Shown here: in pieces, positions 12,086-24,900 of the stretch
How positions within the stretch are numbered: position 1 is the first letter of the stretch
Layout of the letters: each line of letters starts with the position of its first letter
Source of the DNA: Phlegmacium glaucopus
Taxonomy: Eukaryota > Basidiomycota > Agaricomycetes > Agaricales > Cortinariaceae
Length of the DNA: 64,000 bases
NCBI GenBank assembly: GCA_015039465.1
Contig: MU130361.1
Location: 62,001 to 126,000, forward strand
Direction of reading: 5' to 3'
Notes under the pieces: generated by a model
The model's input: only the letters and a program-made list of their open reading frames with translations
Database searches by the model: none
Told to the model about the DNA's origin: nothing
Program-made: the position numbers and the translations under genes

Positions 12086-12603
12086 CCCTGATGGAAGGCA
12101 ATTAGCATACAGTCACCCCTACCAGCTCCCCTCCCTCAAGGACACAACACTTAGGCATGTTTACATCACATTCATTAAAAAAATTCCAAGCCATAGTTTT
12201 TTTTTCTTTTTTTTTTCATTTATTGCCTTTTCCACCCAATATATTTCACCCTTATGTCCTTACTAACTATGTATTGAATGTGTGAAGGGGAGAAGACTTA
12301 CAATGTGGGCGGTGATGGTGGTAGGAGGAAGAGGAGGAAGGTGTAGAAAAGTGGCTGATCCACGATTGATATTACGTGGAAAGTTTCAACGTTGGCAGAT
12401 TTCCATTAAGTTACGGTTTGAGCCATCGAATTTCTTACATAACCCATCCATACCCTGGTTTACGTACCTTCTTCATTCAAACTGCTCGACATTGGCTGTG
12501 CCGCTGTGCTCACTACTTACACTTGGACTTTTAATGATGTGCTAGACCATCATACATTCATTCCATTCATTCATTAGAATCCGACAACTTGAATAACACG
12601 AGG
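12086..12603. other. intergenic, no gene seen
   Basis: Contains a T-rich tract at about 12180-12220 and an open frame at 12282-12545 that has no recognisable domain and no codon pattern I trust. The end nearest 12604 should hold the promoter of the ornithine carrier. Confidence 0.4.
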
Positions 12604-13781
12604 ATGGAGGTGACTATAGAAGACCCCAAGTCGGCAGCGCTGCGTGCTATGCGAGAGATCACCTACGGTAGCGTACGTCTCTGTCAGCAAGGAGTTTAAT
12701 CCCTAGCTACAGTTTACGCATTCACATGTAGATTGCAGGCATCGTATCGAAAGTTTTTGAACACCCATTCGACTTGACCAAAGTTCGTCTCCAATCTCAA
12801 GTCCTCGACGAGACGGCGCGGTTCAATGGGCCTATCGATTGCCTTACGAAAACATGGAAAATAGAAGGTATAAGAGGGTTGTACAGAGTGCGCTAGTTTT
12901 GTCTCTGATATTTCGAGCTTTCCTGCTCATTGGTTCCTGTCCAATTGAATGTAGGGTCTTCCAGCACCTATTGTCGGTGCTATGGTGGAGAACGCGTCTT
13001 TGTTCTTGTCATACAGTGAAATTCAAAGTTTAATCCGTCGTATATCCCATCGAGCACCACAAGAGAAACTTCCTTTATACCACTTGGCCCTTGCAGCTGC
13101 TGGAGCAGGTGCTATCACCAGCTTTCTCTTGTGAGTTGATTTATCTTCCTCAGAATTCTGCTTTTACTTATCCATAATTTATCCAGAACACCGATAGAAC
13201 TCGTCAAATGCAAAATGCAAGTTCAGATGCTTGTAGCGCCGCCTATCGGTGCTGAGGTTTTAGGAGGCGTACACCAGAAACTTCCAGGCCCAATATCAGT
13301 GTTCGTGTCAGTGATACGCAACACTGGTCTTCGAGGACTCTGGTTAGGTCACACAGGAACCTTTATTCGTGAGACAGGTGGAACAGCAGCTTGGTTCGGC
13401 ACCAAGGAATACGTCGCCTCGCTCCTTTTGGCTCGTCGCTCTCAGCACACCTCAATAGACACACAATTACGTCCCTGGGAATCAGCGTTATCAGGCGCGT
13501 GTGCTGGAGCCGCGTTTAACCTTGCCCTATTTCCAGCTGATACTGTGAAGAGTGCTATGCAGACGGAAGAGGAACTTCGTCCTAAATCGACGGCTCGGGG
13601 TTTGGATCCCGGGAGCTCAATACCACGGAAAGCAACTTTTGGAAGGACGTTTATGGCGATGTATCGCGCGCAAGGCATTCGGGGGTTGTACGCTGGCTGT
13701 GGAATTACTGTCGCACGAAGTATACCAAGTAGCGCGATCATATTTTTGATTTATGACGGCTTGAAGAAGTCTTTCGGTTGA
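12604..13781 (+). CDS. ORT1: mitochondrial ornithine carrier (SLC25 family)
   Basis: Inner-membrane exchanger of ornithine/arginine for the urea and arginine pathways; fungal orthologues are ORT1/ARG11 in yeast and arg-13 in Neurospora. Four exons (12604-12672, 12732-12887, 12955-13130, 13187-13781) sum to 996 nt and 331 aa. Three mitochondrial carrier repeats are present with the PxD/ExxK/R signature: HPFDLTKVRLQSQ, TPIELVKCKMQVQ and FPADTVKSAMQTEEE. Each is followed by a GxxGLY/W element (IEGIRGLYRG, NTGLRGLWLG, AQGIRGLYAG). The MQVQ after ELVKCK is typical of this subfamily, but the exact substrate is inferred. Confidence 0.88.
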
Positions 13782-13948
13782 CAGACCCGAGGTAGCAATT
13801 GTTGGCGCAATCAACATCTAGACGCAACGTATATCATTTAATTCAACTTTGCACGTTTTTACATAGATAGGCATCGAAATTTTTATTGAAGGCCAGATCA
13901 CAGGAAATAGGTAGGGATAAAAAAGGGATAAGAACATTGAACGAAGTG

Positions 13949-15343
13949 TCAGGCAAACTTTGCTTCATCAACATGCAGGAGGTCCATGATAGCCTCCAAC
14001 CCCTTATTCCCTCCTAACCTCGCTATTTCCTTCCTAGTTTGCGCTTCGAGGGTCACCAACACGGATAGGGTGTATTCAAAAGACTTCGTCTCGTTTTTGA
14101 GATAGTCGATTGTATATATCTTGAGTGTGGGCGTTGTAGGGCGCTTCTGGAGGACATCTAGACGATTGCATTAATAATTGAAGGCTAGGATAGAGAGTGA
14201 GGTGGAACTTACTCATGACCTGTCGGCTAGACTTATTTGCATGTATTCCGTGCACGATTGGGAAGGAGAATTTTCCTTCAGAAAGATCTTCCGCGAAACC
14301 CTTATTTGATGTGTACTGGCGTGTGATGTTGGTTAACGGTCACAAGAGGTGTGCCGCAGTCGCTTACCTCGGTGCTTTGCAAATTCATCAAATCATCACG
14401 AATTTGAAAGAACACACCGATCAAGTTTACTAGTGGAACGTAATCCCTGTGGGGTATCAATAACTTGTTTCTGAGCTGAGCTAGGCGACATACACGTCAG
14501 TATTTGTCGTACAGCACGCCATCATGAGCCTGATGCCGATTCGTAGGAGGCCTCCAGTTTCTGTATATCATATACAAATTGAACATCCATCTCCTGACGC
14601 GGAACTGTGCCTACTGTTGTTGACCATAGTGATATACTCCTCTTCAGATGGGCACCGAAGTGAGTCACGCCATAGGATCTCCAGGCCTTGCCCACGATGT
14701 AGGGAAAGCAGTTCAGCTGGCACTTGGAGTTAGTTTTCACTTTGCGTGCGCTAACGAAGAAGTACCTGTGACAAGTGTGTCAAGGTCCGTTCGTGGTGGA
14801 GGGGTTGTCGACTTCGAATTTGTGCGCAGAGCAAAAAGTTCCTTATAAGCGAGAAAATACACGTAATTCGCTGTGTTAATAGTCTGCGGGACTCCATAAA
14901 TTTTGTGCGTGACTAATTTTAGATCGAAGATTAATAAATCTTAAGCTGGGAAATAACCTTTGAGCTTACCAGGGTTCCCTCTTCTAAGCTGAGAATCGTC
15001 CTCAATATCATCTACCCTTGATCAACGTTAGGTTTAGTTTGCAACTGAGAACCAGGGGGTTTTTACATGAGACTGGCTGCGTGGAGCATGTTGACAAGTT
15101 TCGCAATAACTTGTAACCTTTCCAGAGGGACATTCAGCCAGATATTAAATGCTTCTATTAGCTTTCCGCGAATTTCTTTGCCTGGATTAGATGTGATATA
15201 CTTGAATGGTTCAAGTAAAGCCTGAAATACGTAATTCAGTCTAGCTAAGAAGCTGGCTGGGACCTCGAGGTTACCTCTTCATTCTCTGCAGACCATTGGG
15301 CCTCCGTCGATAAAATACTGAGCATATCGTCATATTTCGACAT
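13949..15343 (-). CDS. BTS1: geranylgeranyl diphosphate synthase
   Basis: Cytosolic prenyl synthase that condenses isopentenyl diphosphate with an allylic diphosphate to make GGPP for protein prenylation and terpenoids. Nine exons (15275-15343, 15067-15221, 14970-15016, 14766-14912, 14615-14716, 14494-14560, 14368-14446, 14213-14315, 13949-14157) sum to 978 nt and 325 aa. Key motifs are the first Asp-rich motif [12 protein letters not shown], the NLHRG-equivalent [30 protein letters not shown], and the second Asp-rich motif [12 protein letters not shown]. The C-terminus [16 protein letters not shown] is normal for the family. Exons are very short (47 to 209 nt), so no long ORF marks this gene. 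The ornithine carrier ends 168 bp away, convergent. The product would supply the GGPP used by the prenyltransferase encoded at 2595-3922. Confidence 0.93.
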
Positions 15344-15933
15344 AGCAGAGTTTGAGATTCAGAAAATCGTTGTTGGGTGCGCTAGGACAAGTCAAGACCC
15401 ATATCAGGTTCATCTGCTTGTCCATGTTGTCCAGAAGCCTTACGCAGCAACGTTCAGCCTCGCTACCTTGTCAGGTACAACATGAGGCCTTGAGGCTGTA
15501 CGAGCATACAATGTGCTGAGCTTTCCATTTTCAGTCCTCTTATCGTTCTCTTCTTTAATCCATTTTATATCTCACCTAGTCTCCCGAAGGCAGCCCTATA
15601 AGTGATAAAAGATCTATAATCTCACCAAGTATATAAATAGCTAGTTCCCCATCCGTTTGCCTTCGAGTTGCCTTCGAGGTCAAATGATACGTGTTGCTTG
15701 CTATTTTGATTTCAACAGTACACCAACTAGATCTAGTAGTGCTTGATCTTGGCTTAATCAATACTACCAGTAGCGTTGGTCAAGTTTCTTCAAGACATCT
15801 CTTACTAAATATTATATGCCATTCAATTTTGTCTAAGTAAACCCTCCTATTGATCCATTGAAGCTGACAGGTGAGAAGCAATAATTCTCTCAAACATACC
15901 ATTCCGAGCTAAGCCTAGTGTGCTGTGTTCTCT
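15344..15933. other. spacer between GGPP synthase and the caspase-domain gene
   Basis: About 590 bp with no supported gene. It should hold the promoter of the GGPP synthase gene next to 15343 and the 3' end of the caspase-domain gene next to 15934. Confidence 0.4.
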
Positions 15934-18225
15934 CTATGAATCGACTTGTATGACCGTGGCCAATTTGGTTGCCCACTTTGCAGCAGGGGCATCAGGGACA
16001 ACTGATTCACCACCACGAGGCATGTCAATCTCCAACTCGAAAGGTGACTGCTGAAGAATGCTAGAGAAGGAGGAAGGGCAGGTGGACAAGAAAAGCTTGA
16101 AAAACCCAATGTCCTTCTTGTCTCCCTCCCGAAACATGAATTGCCAAGGGTTGGCACCGCCATTACCGTAGCCTATGGTCAACATGGACTTTGGCGGGAG
16201 AGGAGCGTCTAGTTTGGTCGTTAGGTGGCTTGGCCCAGCTCCAAACGGCGGCGTGTACCATTCAACTGCAAAGAATTTGTTAACGGATTTCGCTGATAAG
16301 AGGAAAACATACTGATCGTGAGATCCGTAGGATCGAAATAGAAGAGATAGGGGTAAAGAAATAGTTCGGTTTGGTTAAAGATTGTCATTCCCAAGCTCGC
16401 AAATTCGTCAACTACAATTGTCGCCGGCTCATCAGCGATAAGATTTTCTCCAATGGGAGTGAAATCTTGATCAAAATCATCGATTGGTATTAAGTTCTTC
16501 AACTCCATCCATACATTCCGGAAATCATCACTTCCGGTTCGTGTGAGGTGGTGATAGAAATTCAAGGAGCTTTTGACCACGTTTCGTATTGCTGATTCAT
16601 CACCAACATCGATAGTGTGGGATATGCGAGTGCCAATATGTGGTGCTACCAGTGCGTTGTGGCGATCGAAGTATACTTTCCCACTAAATACAGCCAGCTG
16701 GAGGTCACAGGATTGCATATCATCTACGATAATGATTGCTGATTGATTATGTTCCTCAGGAGGAAATATTGTCTCTAACCAACGCCTATCTTCGCAATAC
16801 AAGGCGATCTTCCGCGAGGCCCGGTATTCGATGAGGCAGTAGTAGAAGAGCTTCGGGTACTGAATATCTTTGGTATCTGGAGGTATTTCAAGCACAGAAG
16901 TGATAGGGCCAACAGAGGTTACTGTGAGATATCCAAGGCAGGGGTTTGGACTGCCGGCGATTTCCAAAAGATTAGAGGCATGGACGGCCATTCGAGAACC
17001 AACCGTGATACCCTGCGCGGCGCCCGCTTCCAGAAGTAGGCTCGAGGTCCTTTTGGGTGTTTCGCGCTTTGCAAGGATGAAAGAACTATCAGCACCAAGC
17101 GCACGGTTGTTAAATAACCGCCGATAGACACCTTGACCCTCACAATGGGGCGTTTGCCTGGCAACAAGCTTAGATTTTTCAACACAGTGATATAGTGAAC
17201 GCACCACGGCGGCATCTTCATCTTATGCATCAACGAAGTATATGTCAGTGTGTTGATGTCGTTCCCTCCGAGAACTTTCATGAGACTACTAGTGAAGAAC
17301 CCATGCTTAATTTTCGGATGCTCGTGGGCGAGCTGGTCACGTCCGCAGGCGGCTAGGAGAACATGGGATGCGTTAAACTTTCCATAGAAGCCGTCAGAAA
17401 TATTGCCACTCCTTGTTCCATGCGACCAGAGCTCCTGATCGGTACTGTTTTTAATCTGGGGAGGGTTGGATATTCGTCGAATCACACAATTTTCTAACTC
17501 CTCTAACTCCTCCCCACGATTCATTCCAGCCGAGCAGCAACAGTCCAAAATCAGAGTCTTGGAGGACAGTTAAATTAAATAAGGGTTTATTCTGAAGCAT
17601 TAAACATAATTACTCACGATGTTGTTGCCTTTAACATCTGATATCTCATTTAGCAGGACAGAGATGGTGCGATCAGGGATTCCTTCAACGACATGGTCGC
17701 CGTTGAGAGAATGAATGTCACTAGGGCACAGCATTTCTATATGTTGGCCAGTAACCCAATCTTGCCACCCGTCAGGTTTACTAGTCTGAGCCCCATGTCC
17801 AGCATAATAGATAATGATGGCAGCCTCATCTCTTTCGTACTTGGCGTTGTCTCTCAGAGAAATGAACCCTGAGAGGATTTCTGCACGCGAGGCTTGTTCA
17901 TCTCGCAAGCTGATAATGTTTGCGTCGGGGACATTCAAACGCTGTTTCAGAAATTGCTCGAAAGTGTCTGCGTCCTCAACCGCAAATTGGAGACAAGATT
18001 CGCTTGATGAAGGATATTTGTTGATGCCGATGACAAGTGCTAAGATGGCAGGTCCTTTCCAATCTCTAAGAAAGCCTCGAATGAATTCTGATGAACACTG
18101 ATAGTAAAATATATGTTACCCACGAGGTGGGAGATGGTTCGGGCGATTGATTGCTGTGGATAAAATATCGACGATCCAAACTCCAACGAATTTTGATATG
18201 TAAGAGAAAACTCACTGAGAGTCAT
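15934..18225 (-). CDS. caspase-domain (metacaspase-like) protein with a long C-terminal region
   Basis: Peptidase C14-type protein. Exons 18216-18225, 17618-18087, 17205-17557, 16313-17157 and 15934-16265 sum to 2010 nt, giving 669 aa. The caspase-like domain occupies about residues 10-270: LALVIGINKYPSS as first strand, catalytic His in IIIYYAGHGAQT, catalytic Cys in LILDCCCSAGMNRG, and HVLLAACGRDQLAHE as the following conserved strand. The remaining 400 residues have no motif I recognise; they include the stretch VVKSSLNFYHHLTRTG. The first exon is only ten nt (MTL plus one base); an alternative with a 26-nt intron is unlikely. Such proteins form large families in mushrooms, with uncertain roles in cell death or heterokaryon reactions; that role is inference. 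Substrate is probably after basic residues if a true metacaspase. Confidence 0.82.
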
Positions 18226-19213
18226 TTTCAGTTTGATAAGACATAGTTCGATTGGAAGTACTTAATGGAGTTGAACAATGAATGATGGCCCTGCCGTGTC
18301 CGAAAGAGTCACTCAGTGATCGTCACGACTACGGACTGCGAGCCTCGTGAATACCTAAAGCCAGCCCGACGTTCAAGGTGGAATGCTGAATGAATGACAT
18401 TGAAGGCTGAGCGCTGAGCGCTGGCGTTAAAGCAAACCCAGCGCAGTACCCGAAGAAGGTACGTAAGTAGTTCCTGGGAGTGTGACAGTGACGCAGATTA
18501 TCACTGTCAGTTTGCTGTGTCAGTGCGTAGTTACACCCGGGTCAATTGAAAGTCCTGTCCTGTATACACCGAGTATGGAGACGATCATAATATTAAATCT
18601 ATACCGGCAAGGCCTGTAGAATGACGTTGAAAGCCCACCGGTATCGGGCTACCATAATCTAATATTAGGTCATCTATTTTTGGTGATTGGAGTTGGGGAC
18701 TCTACAGTGTTTCAACAATTCGACTTTCTGGTCAGCGCTGAACGTTGAACATGATGTCATCTTGCATTCATTTTTTAAAATTCCACTGAGTCCTCCTGTC
18801 CGGGTGGCTTCTAGATTTGTTACCATTTATAACCCATGTAGTAACCGTATGCTGTACACGTTCAAACGTTCATCTGTCATCCGTCTGTCCATTTATTTTC
18901 GATTACTGCGACTCAAGGGCGGCTTCGAGGTCGAACCTTTGAAGAAGAATGTGTTGGTCAGAATAGATAACCTCCAAGCTATGACTAGTCCGATTCCCAA
19001 ACAACAATAATCATATATGCAGTAAATCTCATAACCGTTGTATCCTACAAGAAAAAAAATTATACTAGCCATGACTACTCATATTGATGCGATCGATGAA
19101 GATGCTGTATAAGATGCCAAGAATCAAGGAAAGTTTAGGCTTGTAAATGAAAAAGAGCATGGAAATGGGAAGGAAAGATCATCAAAGAGCATTCAAAAAA
19201 CAAAAAAAAAATC
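18226..19213. other. intergenic, promoter region of the caspase-domain gene
   Basis: No coding sequence supported. Repeated GACAGTGACG/CACTGTCAG pieces near 18480-18525 could form a short hairpin. The open frame at 18687-19010 has no domain and no splice context. The right end (about 19020-19210) is A-rich and should be the 3' untranslated part of the copper-fist gene. Confidence 0.4.
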
Positions 19214-21175
19214 TCAATAAATATGCAGACCAGCCAACGAAGGATTGTACGACTGCGAGTCCTCTCCAGAATTGCCACCATACGGAGGTCGCGTGGATGA
19301 AGACGATCCAGAGGAAGGGGATGCACTGGACGAAGTAGAACTGGGTCCCCCATTGACCAAAGGCCGAATGTTCAATTGGGGTGGTGATCCACGAACACTG
19401 GGGAAAACCCCTTGTACACGTCCACTGGGCCGATAGATGGGAACAGGTCCACTACCTTGATTATCCTGTGAACTCTGGTGACTGGACTGAGACGATGACG
19501 AGAGTGAACGGCTCCTAGACTGACTGAAATACGATGTCATACCATTTGGAGGCAAGAGGCGAGGGTCAATAACAGGCCGACCGTCCATATTCGACATAGA
19601 AGATGGCGGTCGGTGAGCTCGCTGCTGGTGTTGAGGTGGATAATCGGAACTACGTTCGCCTGATGTAGCAAAACCCATACTAGGAGGGGGAGAACGACCG
19701 TAGCCAAAGGGCGCATGGATACGAGGATTCTGGTCTAGATTTGATTGCTGGTTCGCATAGCGACTGCCCCAGGACTGTGGTGGAGGTTGCTGAAATTGGG
19801 CGCCAGTGGGAGGAAAGCTTTGAAAAGACTGGGAAGAAGGTGAAGAAACAGAAGACGACATTTGTCGAAGCCATTCATCAATCGCATCGGGTTGTGAGTT
19901 GTATATTGACAAAGCAGTGTCCGGTGGGGGAATAGCAGAGGCAGGAAGGGATAAAATGGTGCAATCCAGACAGGTACCGCAGGCACCTGGGTTGGAACAC
20001 GACGAATACGCAGAAGAAGGGGACATAGCCGTTGAACGATTGTGGTACAAACAACCTGGACAACTGCAATCGTCACCGCAGCCACAAAGGGAAGGGAAAA
20101 CTGAACTATCTAGGCCGATGGTTTCTTGTCTTGGAGTCCATGAGTTGTTTGTGGGAATTCCCATCATTTGACCTGTGAAAGGCTGATCATTGAAAGCGAA
20201 TGTGGGATTGGACGGTCCAGGTGCGATGTAAGACTGAGGATGCACAGGATGCTGATGTATCATACCGTAGGCGCGTTCGTATGGTTGAAATACATGTTCA
20301 GGATGACGACTAGCATGGCCGTGAGAAGTGCCAGTCGAGGGGAGATGAACTGGACCTCCTTGATTGAAGCCATCATTAGATGGGCGAGGGAGGACAGGGC
20401 GTAACTCTGCTATGCGGGCAAGGATTTGAGAAGATGTGCGAGTGGTGTTTGAATGGTGGCCGAATAGCTCGTGAGAGGCCCGAGAGTCGCGCTGCTGGTC
20501 TTCAGGTACACCTTTCTTTCTACTCCTCTTTCTCGGTATGACACAAGTGCAAGGGTTTCCCGATTTGCACCCGCACTGATGACCCCCTAGCGTGAGATCA
20601 GCAAGGCTGATATACAGAAAAGATATCGCCTAGTGAGGAGCTGCATACCACCATGGTCAGAGTCTGAAGATGTTCCCTCCCCGAGGTTCTGAAATGCGAC
20701 CGACGCTTCCAAGGCTTCTGGTAAGCCATTGGGAAACGCGGCGCTCTCAAATCCTGGTTTGGGACCTGAGGAATGAAAAACATGCAATGTAATCTTGTCC
20801 ATGAGCCAATCGTGAGGGCGACCAAGAATGCTGGGAATTAACACACCTTGCTTTGAGGAAGACGATTCGGCTCTAGATTCACAGATGCATTTTACATGGA
20901 CTTGTTTTGTTTTTCGAAGCTCTCGACAGTGTTCGCATTGGGTGACTGGACGACCTTTCTTTTTAATTTCAAAGAGGGGTCGATCTGTATGTTTACATGA
21001 TGACGAGCGATGACCTTTGATACAGGTCTCACTGGGGGGTAGTCGTGAGATACGATGACCAGACTGTGAGAAAAAAGTGTATACCACGCGTATTTTCTGC
21101 TGCTGATGATCTAGACAACGAGGAGATGAAAGTTGATGATGACGAGAGCGGGGATTACCAGATGTTACGTACCAT
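19214..21175 (-). CDS. copper-fist transcription factor (ACE1/CUF1 type)
   Basis: Nuclear copper-sensing regulator. Exons 21173-21175, 21085-21110, 20649-21031 and 19214-20586 sum to 1785 nt, 594 aa. The copper-fist DNA-binding domain fills residues 1-45: KYACETCIKGHRSSSCKHTD with zinc ligands, then the minor-groove basic motif KKKGRPVTQC. Downstream are cysteine clusters CGCKSGNPCTC, CGCGDDCSCPGC and CSNPGACGTCLDC, as in copper-responsive activation or sensing regions. The rest is Ser/Pro/Gln rich. The first coding exon is the ATG alone: the donor GTACGT follows it directly, and only this choice gives the in-frame MIISSRKYACETC. It probably controls copper homeostasis genes; whether it activates detoxification (ACE1-like) or uptake (CUF1/MAC1-like) cannot be told from sequence. 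Confidence 0.93.
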
Positions 21176-22766
21176 ATTGAAAGACGTACCGCAGACGAGC
21201 AAGCTCGCCAGCGACAAGCGCTGTGTGTTACTGGGATATGAGTAGATGGCTGGGTGAAAAAGCGATTTTAACCATGGTTTATGGAGGAGAATGGGATGTT
21301 GACGAGAGTTGACAGGACCGGTCTCCCTTAAGAAACGCACGGACCATAAGCAATGTCAACAGTGCCAAATACAGCTAAACCCAAAATCGGACCGTGTGCC
21401 CTTCGATGATTTCATTTGTTTGGTTCTCAACGGTCGTGTTACATTTTAGTCGAGCTCTTTTCGCCAGAGGTTAGTCCTCGTTACTCTGGCCTGCTGATAT
21501 GTTACAGTCACCTCTATCATCAAGGCTGTACAGAGGGATTTTCGCTCGTTTTCAAGGGACAATTTTCCCCTTCGAAAGGCGCCACTCACCTTGCACACTC
21601 ACAGTCGTGAGTACCCGATTCCAAGCGTCTATTGCATACAGACCAGTATAACTGACATGAGAGGCCGACCAATGATCCATAATGAGTGGTTGACGGCCAA
21701 AGAAAGCACTCGCCGAAGACTTGGAACTTTGGGTGCGTTGTAATACGCCGTTTGCCACGGTGTCATCCCGTTGACCAAAGTCAATCCACGCTGCTGCGAA
21801 CTTTTTCCTCGAGTTGATACCTCGCTAAATATGTCGCGGGGATTACTGAGCTCGGTGGAGACCTTCTTGTGCTCCTCGATGTCCCAGGATTGCTAGCTGG
21901 TCATCAATGGATCTGGCATTATTGATCGAGTTGAAAGTCTCACTAAAATAGTACCTATCTGTGCTCTTGGCGTGCATGCGCGGCGAATCTCATGGCCTAA
22001 ATATTGTTATCGTGCCAAGGTTTGATGTTTACACTTAATTAAAATTGGACGAGGGAGATATCTACTGGGAATTTTCTGCTCTATAAAGCAGTGAACATCA
22101 ACTTCCAACTTCTATACAAGACAAGGCAGCGATAGGACAGGATAGGGCTTGGCGACTCGTTGCCTGGATGCTGGAATTAGACAACAGCTTCCATAGGCTC
22201 AATCAAAATCCGCTCTCCATCGTGAGAGGGGCTCGTAACAAGTTTTTTGATAATAAATTTATGCTGTTGAATTAAGTGACTTCTGAATCTTATAGTACAG
22301 ATTATAATCTATAACATGATATCTATCCAAAAACATTTGCCTCATTTTTAGAGCTGGCAGAGTGAAAAGAACTGAGACGTCTCATTTGGTGCTGCTGATA
22401 AGACCGGCAACTAAAAAATTTGTACTGGAATTTGAGCAACGCCTCCCATGTGACGGACTTTGTTACAAGATTGTCCATCATGCATCACGAATGATCTTGG
22501 AACGAGACTAACAGCTTCCAGACACTTTTTATCAGAGGAATTTTATTCCCACTTGGAAGTTCGGAACGTTTGATGATTTGAGGTGCATGCTTGTGCTGTT
22601 TGGTCCTATTAGTTTTGAGTATGTACAAATTTGGACCCATACCGGGGGAAAGCCCGTACGGCCATTTGAATTGACCCTTAGCCGAATTCAAGGAAGTATA
22701 TACAAGTATATATAACAGTGGAATATTCACGATATGTAGCAACCTCTACTGATGGGAAACCGGAAT
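21176..22766. other. long spacer, no gene recognised
   Basis: About 1.6 kb between the start of the copper-fist gene and the end of the alanine aminotransferase gene. Open frames here are short, lack domains and have no coherent splice sites. Promoter of the copper-fist gene is expected in the left part. Confidence 0.4.
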
Positions 22767-24403
22767 TCATTGTAAACCATACTGTTCGACAAACCCTTGG
22801 TGGAATTTCTCGAGTTTTCCTACATACTCATCCACGCCAGGACACAGGCATGTCAATCTATAATGCCACTCTCCTTCCTTTTGCCCGAAACCGCTTCCCG
22901 GGACGACACAGATACCAGTTTCGTCAAGCAGGGCCAACGAGTAAAAGGCATCCGGCTCCTTCCCTGCTTCCCTGGCTGCCTCCCGCGCTTTCTTTGATAG
23001 TGTGATTTGTGGATACAAATACAATGCACCTGGAGAATCAACGCATGAGACACCCGGCAGTGCATTCAAACGCGCTGCCATGGTGTGTGTGCGTGAAGCC
23101 AATGCGGCGTGGATAGTGTCGGTTTCTTTCTTCCACAGCTCGTAGCTCTCTTGGCCAGGCTTAGGTGGTCTTACCATTGAGTCAACGCCAATTTGTCCGC
23201 CAAGAGGCGGGCAGAGGCCAACTGAAACCATCTTGTAGATAAGCGCAAGGACATCCTCTGAAAAGTTGGTACATTCAAAGTATCCGCCACGTCGGCCGCA
23301 TTCTCCAGAAACGCCCTTGGAGATGGAGTGGAACGACACGAGAGGAATGAGTGACTGCTTTTTACCCACCACCTTTTTGAATGATGTGAAGGTGTGAGTA
23401 TCGGGACGATGAAGATTGATTTGATACACTTCATCGGCTAAGAGCACCAGGGAATATTTTTCGCAGAGGTCTACGAGCTTCTCCTGAGTTGCCTCGTCGA
23501 GAACAGCGCCTGTCGGATTGCCGGGATTAATAATGACGAGACCTTTTGCAATCACACCTTCCTTGTGGGCATTTGCAAGAGCTGCTTCGATATCAGCAAC
23601 GGAAGTGGACCAGCCGGATGATTCGTCTAGATGGTAAGGTATGGGAATACCCTGATGTTGAGCAAGAGATGCGGTGTACAGGGGGTATTGAGGAATAGGA
23701 ATAAGGATTCCAGCCTTCGGTGAGGATATAAGCATATTGATCAGTAGAGATACACCGGCTGAAGCTCCTCCGGTCAAAAATATATTTGCGGGGTCAGATG
23801 GGTAGCCATCACGCTCTGAACAATGATCAGAAAGGATGCTATGGTGTCAGGAGAGTGTGGGCACCTTGGATAAATTTGGCAACATTTTTTCGGATAAAAG
23901 GAACACCCTGGCTATGGGAGTATGCGCCTATTGATCCAATTTCCTCAGACAACTCCTTCGCACGTTCGATAACATCTTCCGGGAAAGCGTTGGGTGCTAG
24001 GTTAGCCAATTCAGGCCATTCCATGAGAGCAGCGACCTGATCGATGGTTGAAATCAAGTCACATCATAGACTGTTGGAGGGTCCTTACCTGCCTGGTGAA
24101 GGTGATGGGTGGCTGATCTAATCCTTTCTGCTGAGGGTTTCCTATGTTGGAAGAGATGACTTTATCGAAAGGGAGGCCATGGTTAGGCTCCTTGAGCTTG
24201 TCTCTGAGGACTTCAGCCTTGATGGCGAGCTCGCCACGCACAGCATACTGTACCTTCTGAAGGGCGGGGTTAAGACCGTCTATGGTGAGGGGACGCATTT
24301 GTGGATGTGAAGTTGAAAAATAACGGGTATGGTGTGAAAGAGATTTTATCGATGGGGAATATCGGGGGCAAGACCGCCACAAGGCTGGACCGCGATAAAT
24401 CAT
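22767..24403 (-). CDS. ALT1: alanine aminotransferase, probably mitochondrial
   Basis: PLP enzyme that interconverts alanine plus 2-oxoglutarate with pyruvate plus glutamate. Exons 24089-24403, 23865-24036 and 22767-23815 sum to 1536 nt, 511 aa, the usual length with a presequence. The first 35 residues (RGPALWRSCPRYSPSIKSLS...) are rich in Arg/Ser and lack acids, as expected for import into mitochondria. Then NPALQKVQYAVRGELAIKA and VISSNIGNPQQKGLDQPPIT mark the alanine transaminase subfamily. Further motifs are NPGNPTGAVLDEATQ, LVLLADEVYQ, and the Schiff-base Lys in SFHSISKGVSGECGRRGGY. C-terminal VVPGSGFGQKEGEWHYRLT completes fold-type I. Confidence 0.95.
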
Positions 24404-24900
24404 CAGAAGTGAAGCAGAAACGCGTGACTTGTGCCGGTGTCAATTACTGAGCTCACTTGCTTAAGTACCCTAACATGTAGTATTTGCGAATGGTTGACCA
24501 TCGTACTCTACATTCAACTACGGGAGAACAATCAAGCTTCAAGCTTCAAGTGCCGCACTGTTTGCACACTGACAGCACCTATGGGGCTTTAAATAAATTT
24601 CTCCGGTTGTCGTAGCCTGACACTTTGTTGCTGATTTCGCCGTCTGTCATGTAGATACATATATTTATCCACACCTTTCTACCATGTACAGTCGTCCAAA
24701 GTCCGAGAACTGCATCGTAACAAATCGGAGGTGCTGGAATGACAAGGTTACGAGTGAAATGAAGATTCTAACGCCGAGTCCACTGAGAGTAATCATAAAG
24801 CTTGCCTGCGAATTTGTTTAGCCGTTGGAACCAACTAGCACCAAATAACCATGCAATTTTTCTGTGATCATCGCGAGAACGAGGTCTGAAAAGAAAGGTT
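24404..24900. other. divergent promoter region between ALT and RRP9
   Basis: Both neighbours start here and point outward, so these 497 bp must contain both promoters. A short direct repeat TCAAGCTTCAAGCTTCAAG lies near 24533-24551. No gene seen. Confidence 0.5.

Noticed and set aside
18088..18225. Longer first exon of the caspase-domain gene with a 26-nt intron (GTGGGTAAC ... TATCAG)
   Set aside because: Too short to splice; the ten-nt first exon gives an in-frame join and a total divisible by three.
20587..20648. Acceptor TATATCAG just upstream in the copper-fist gene (exon starting CCTTGCTGATC)
   Set aside because: Leads to TAG after six codons; the acceptor CGCTAG at 20587-20590 keeps the frame.
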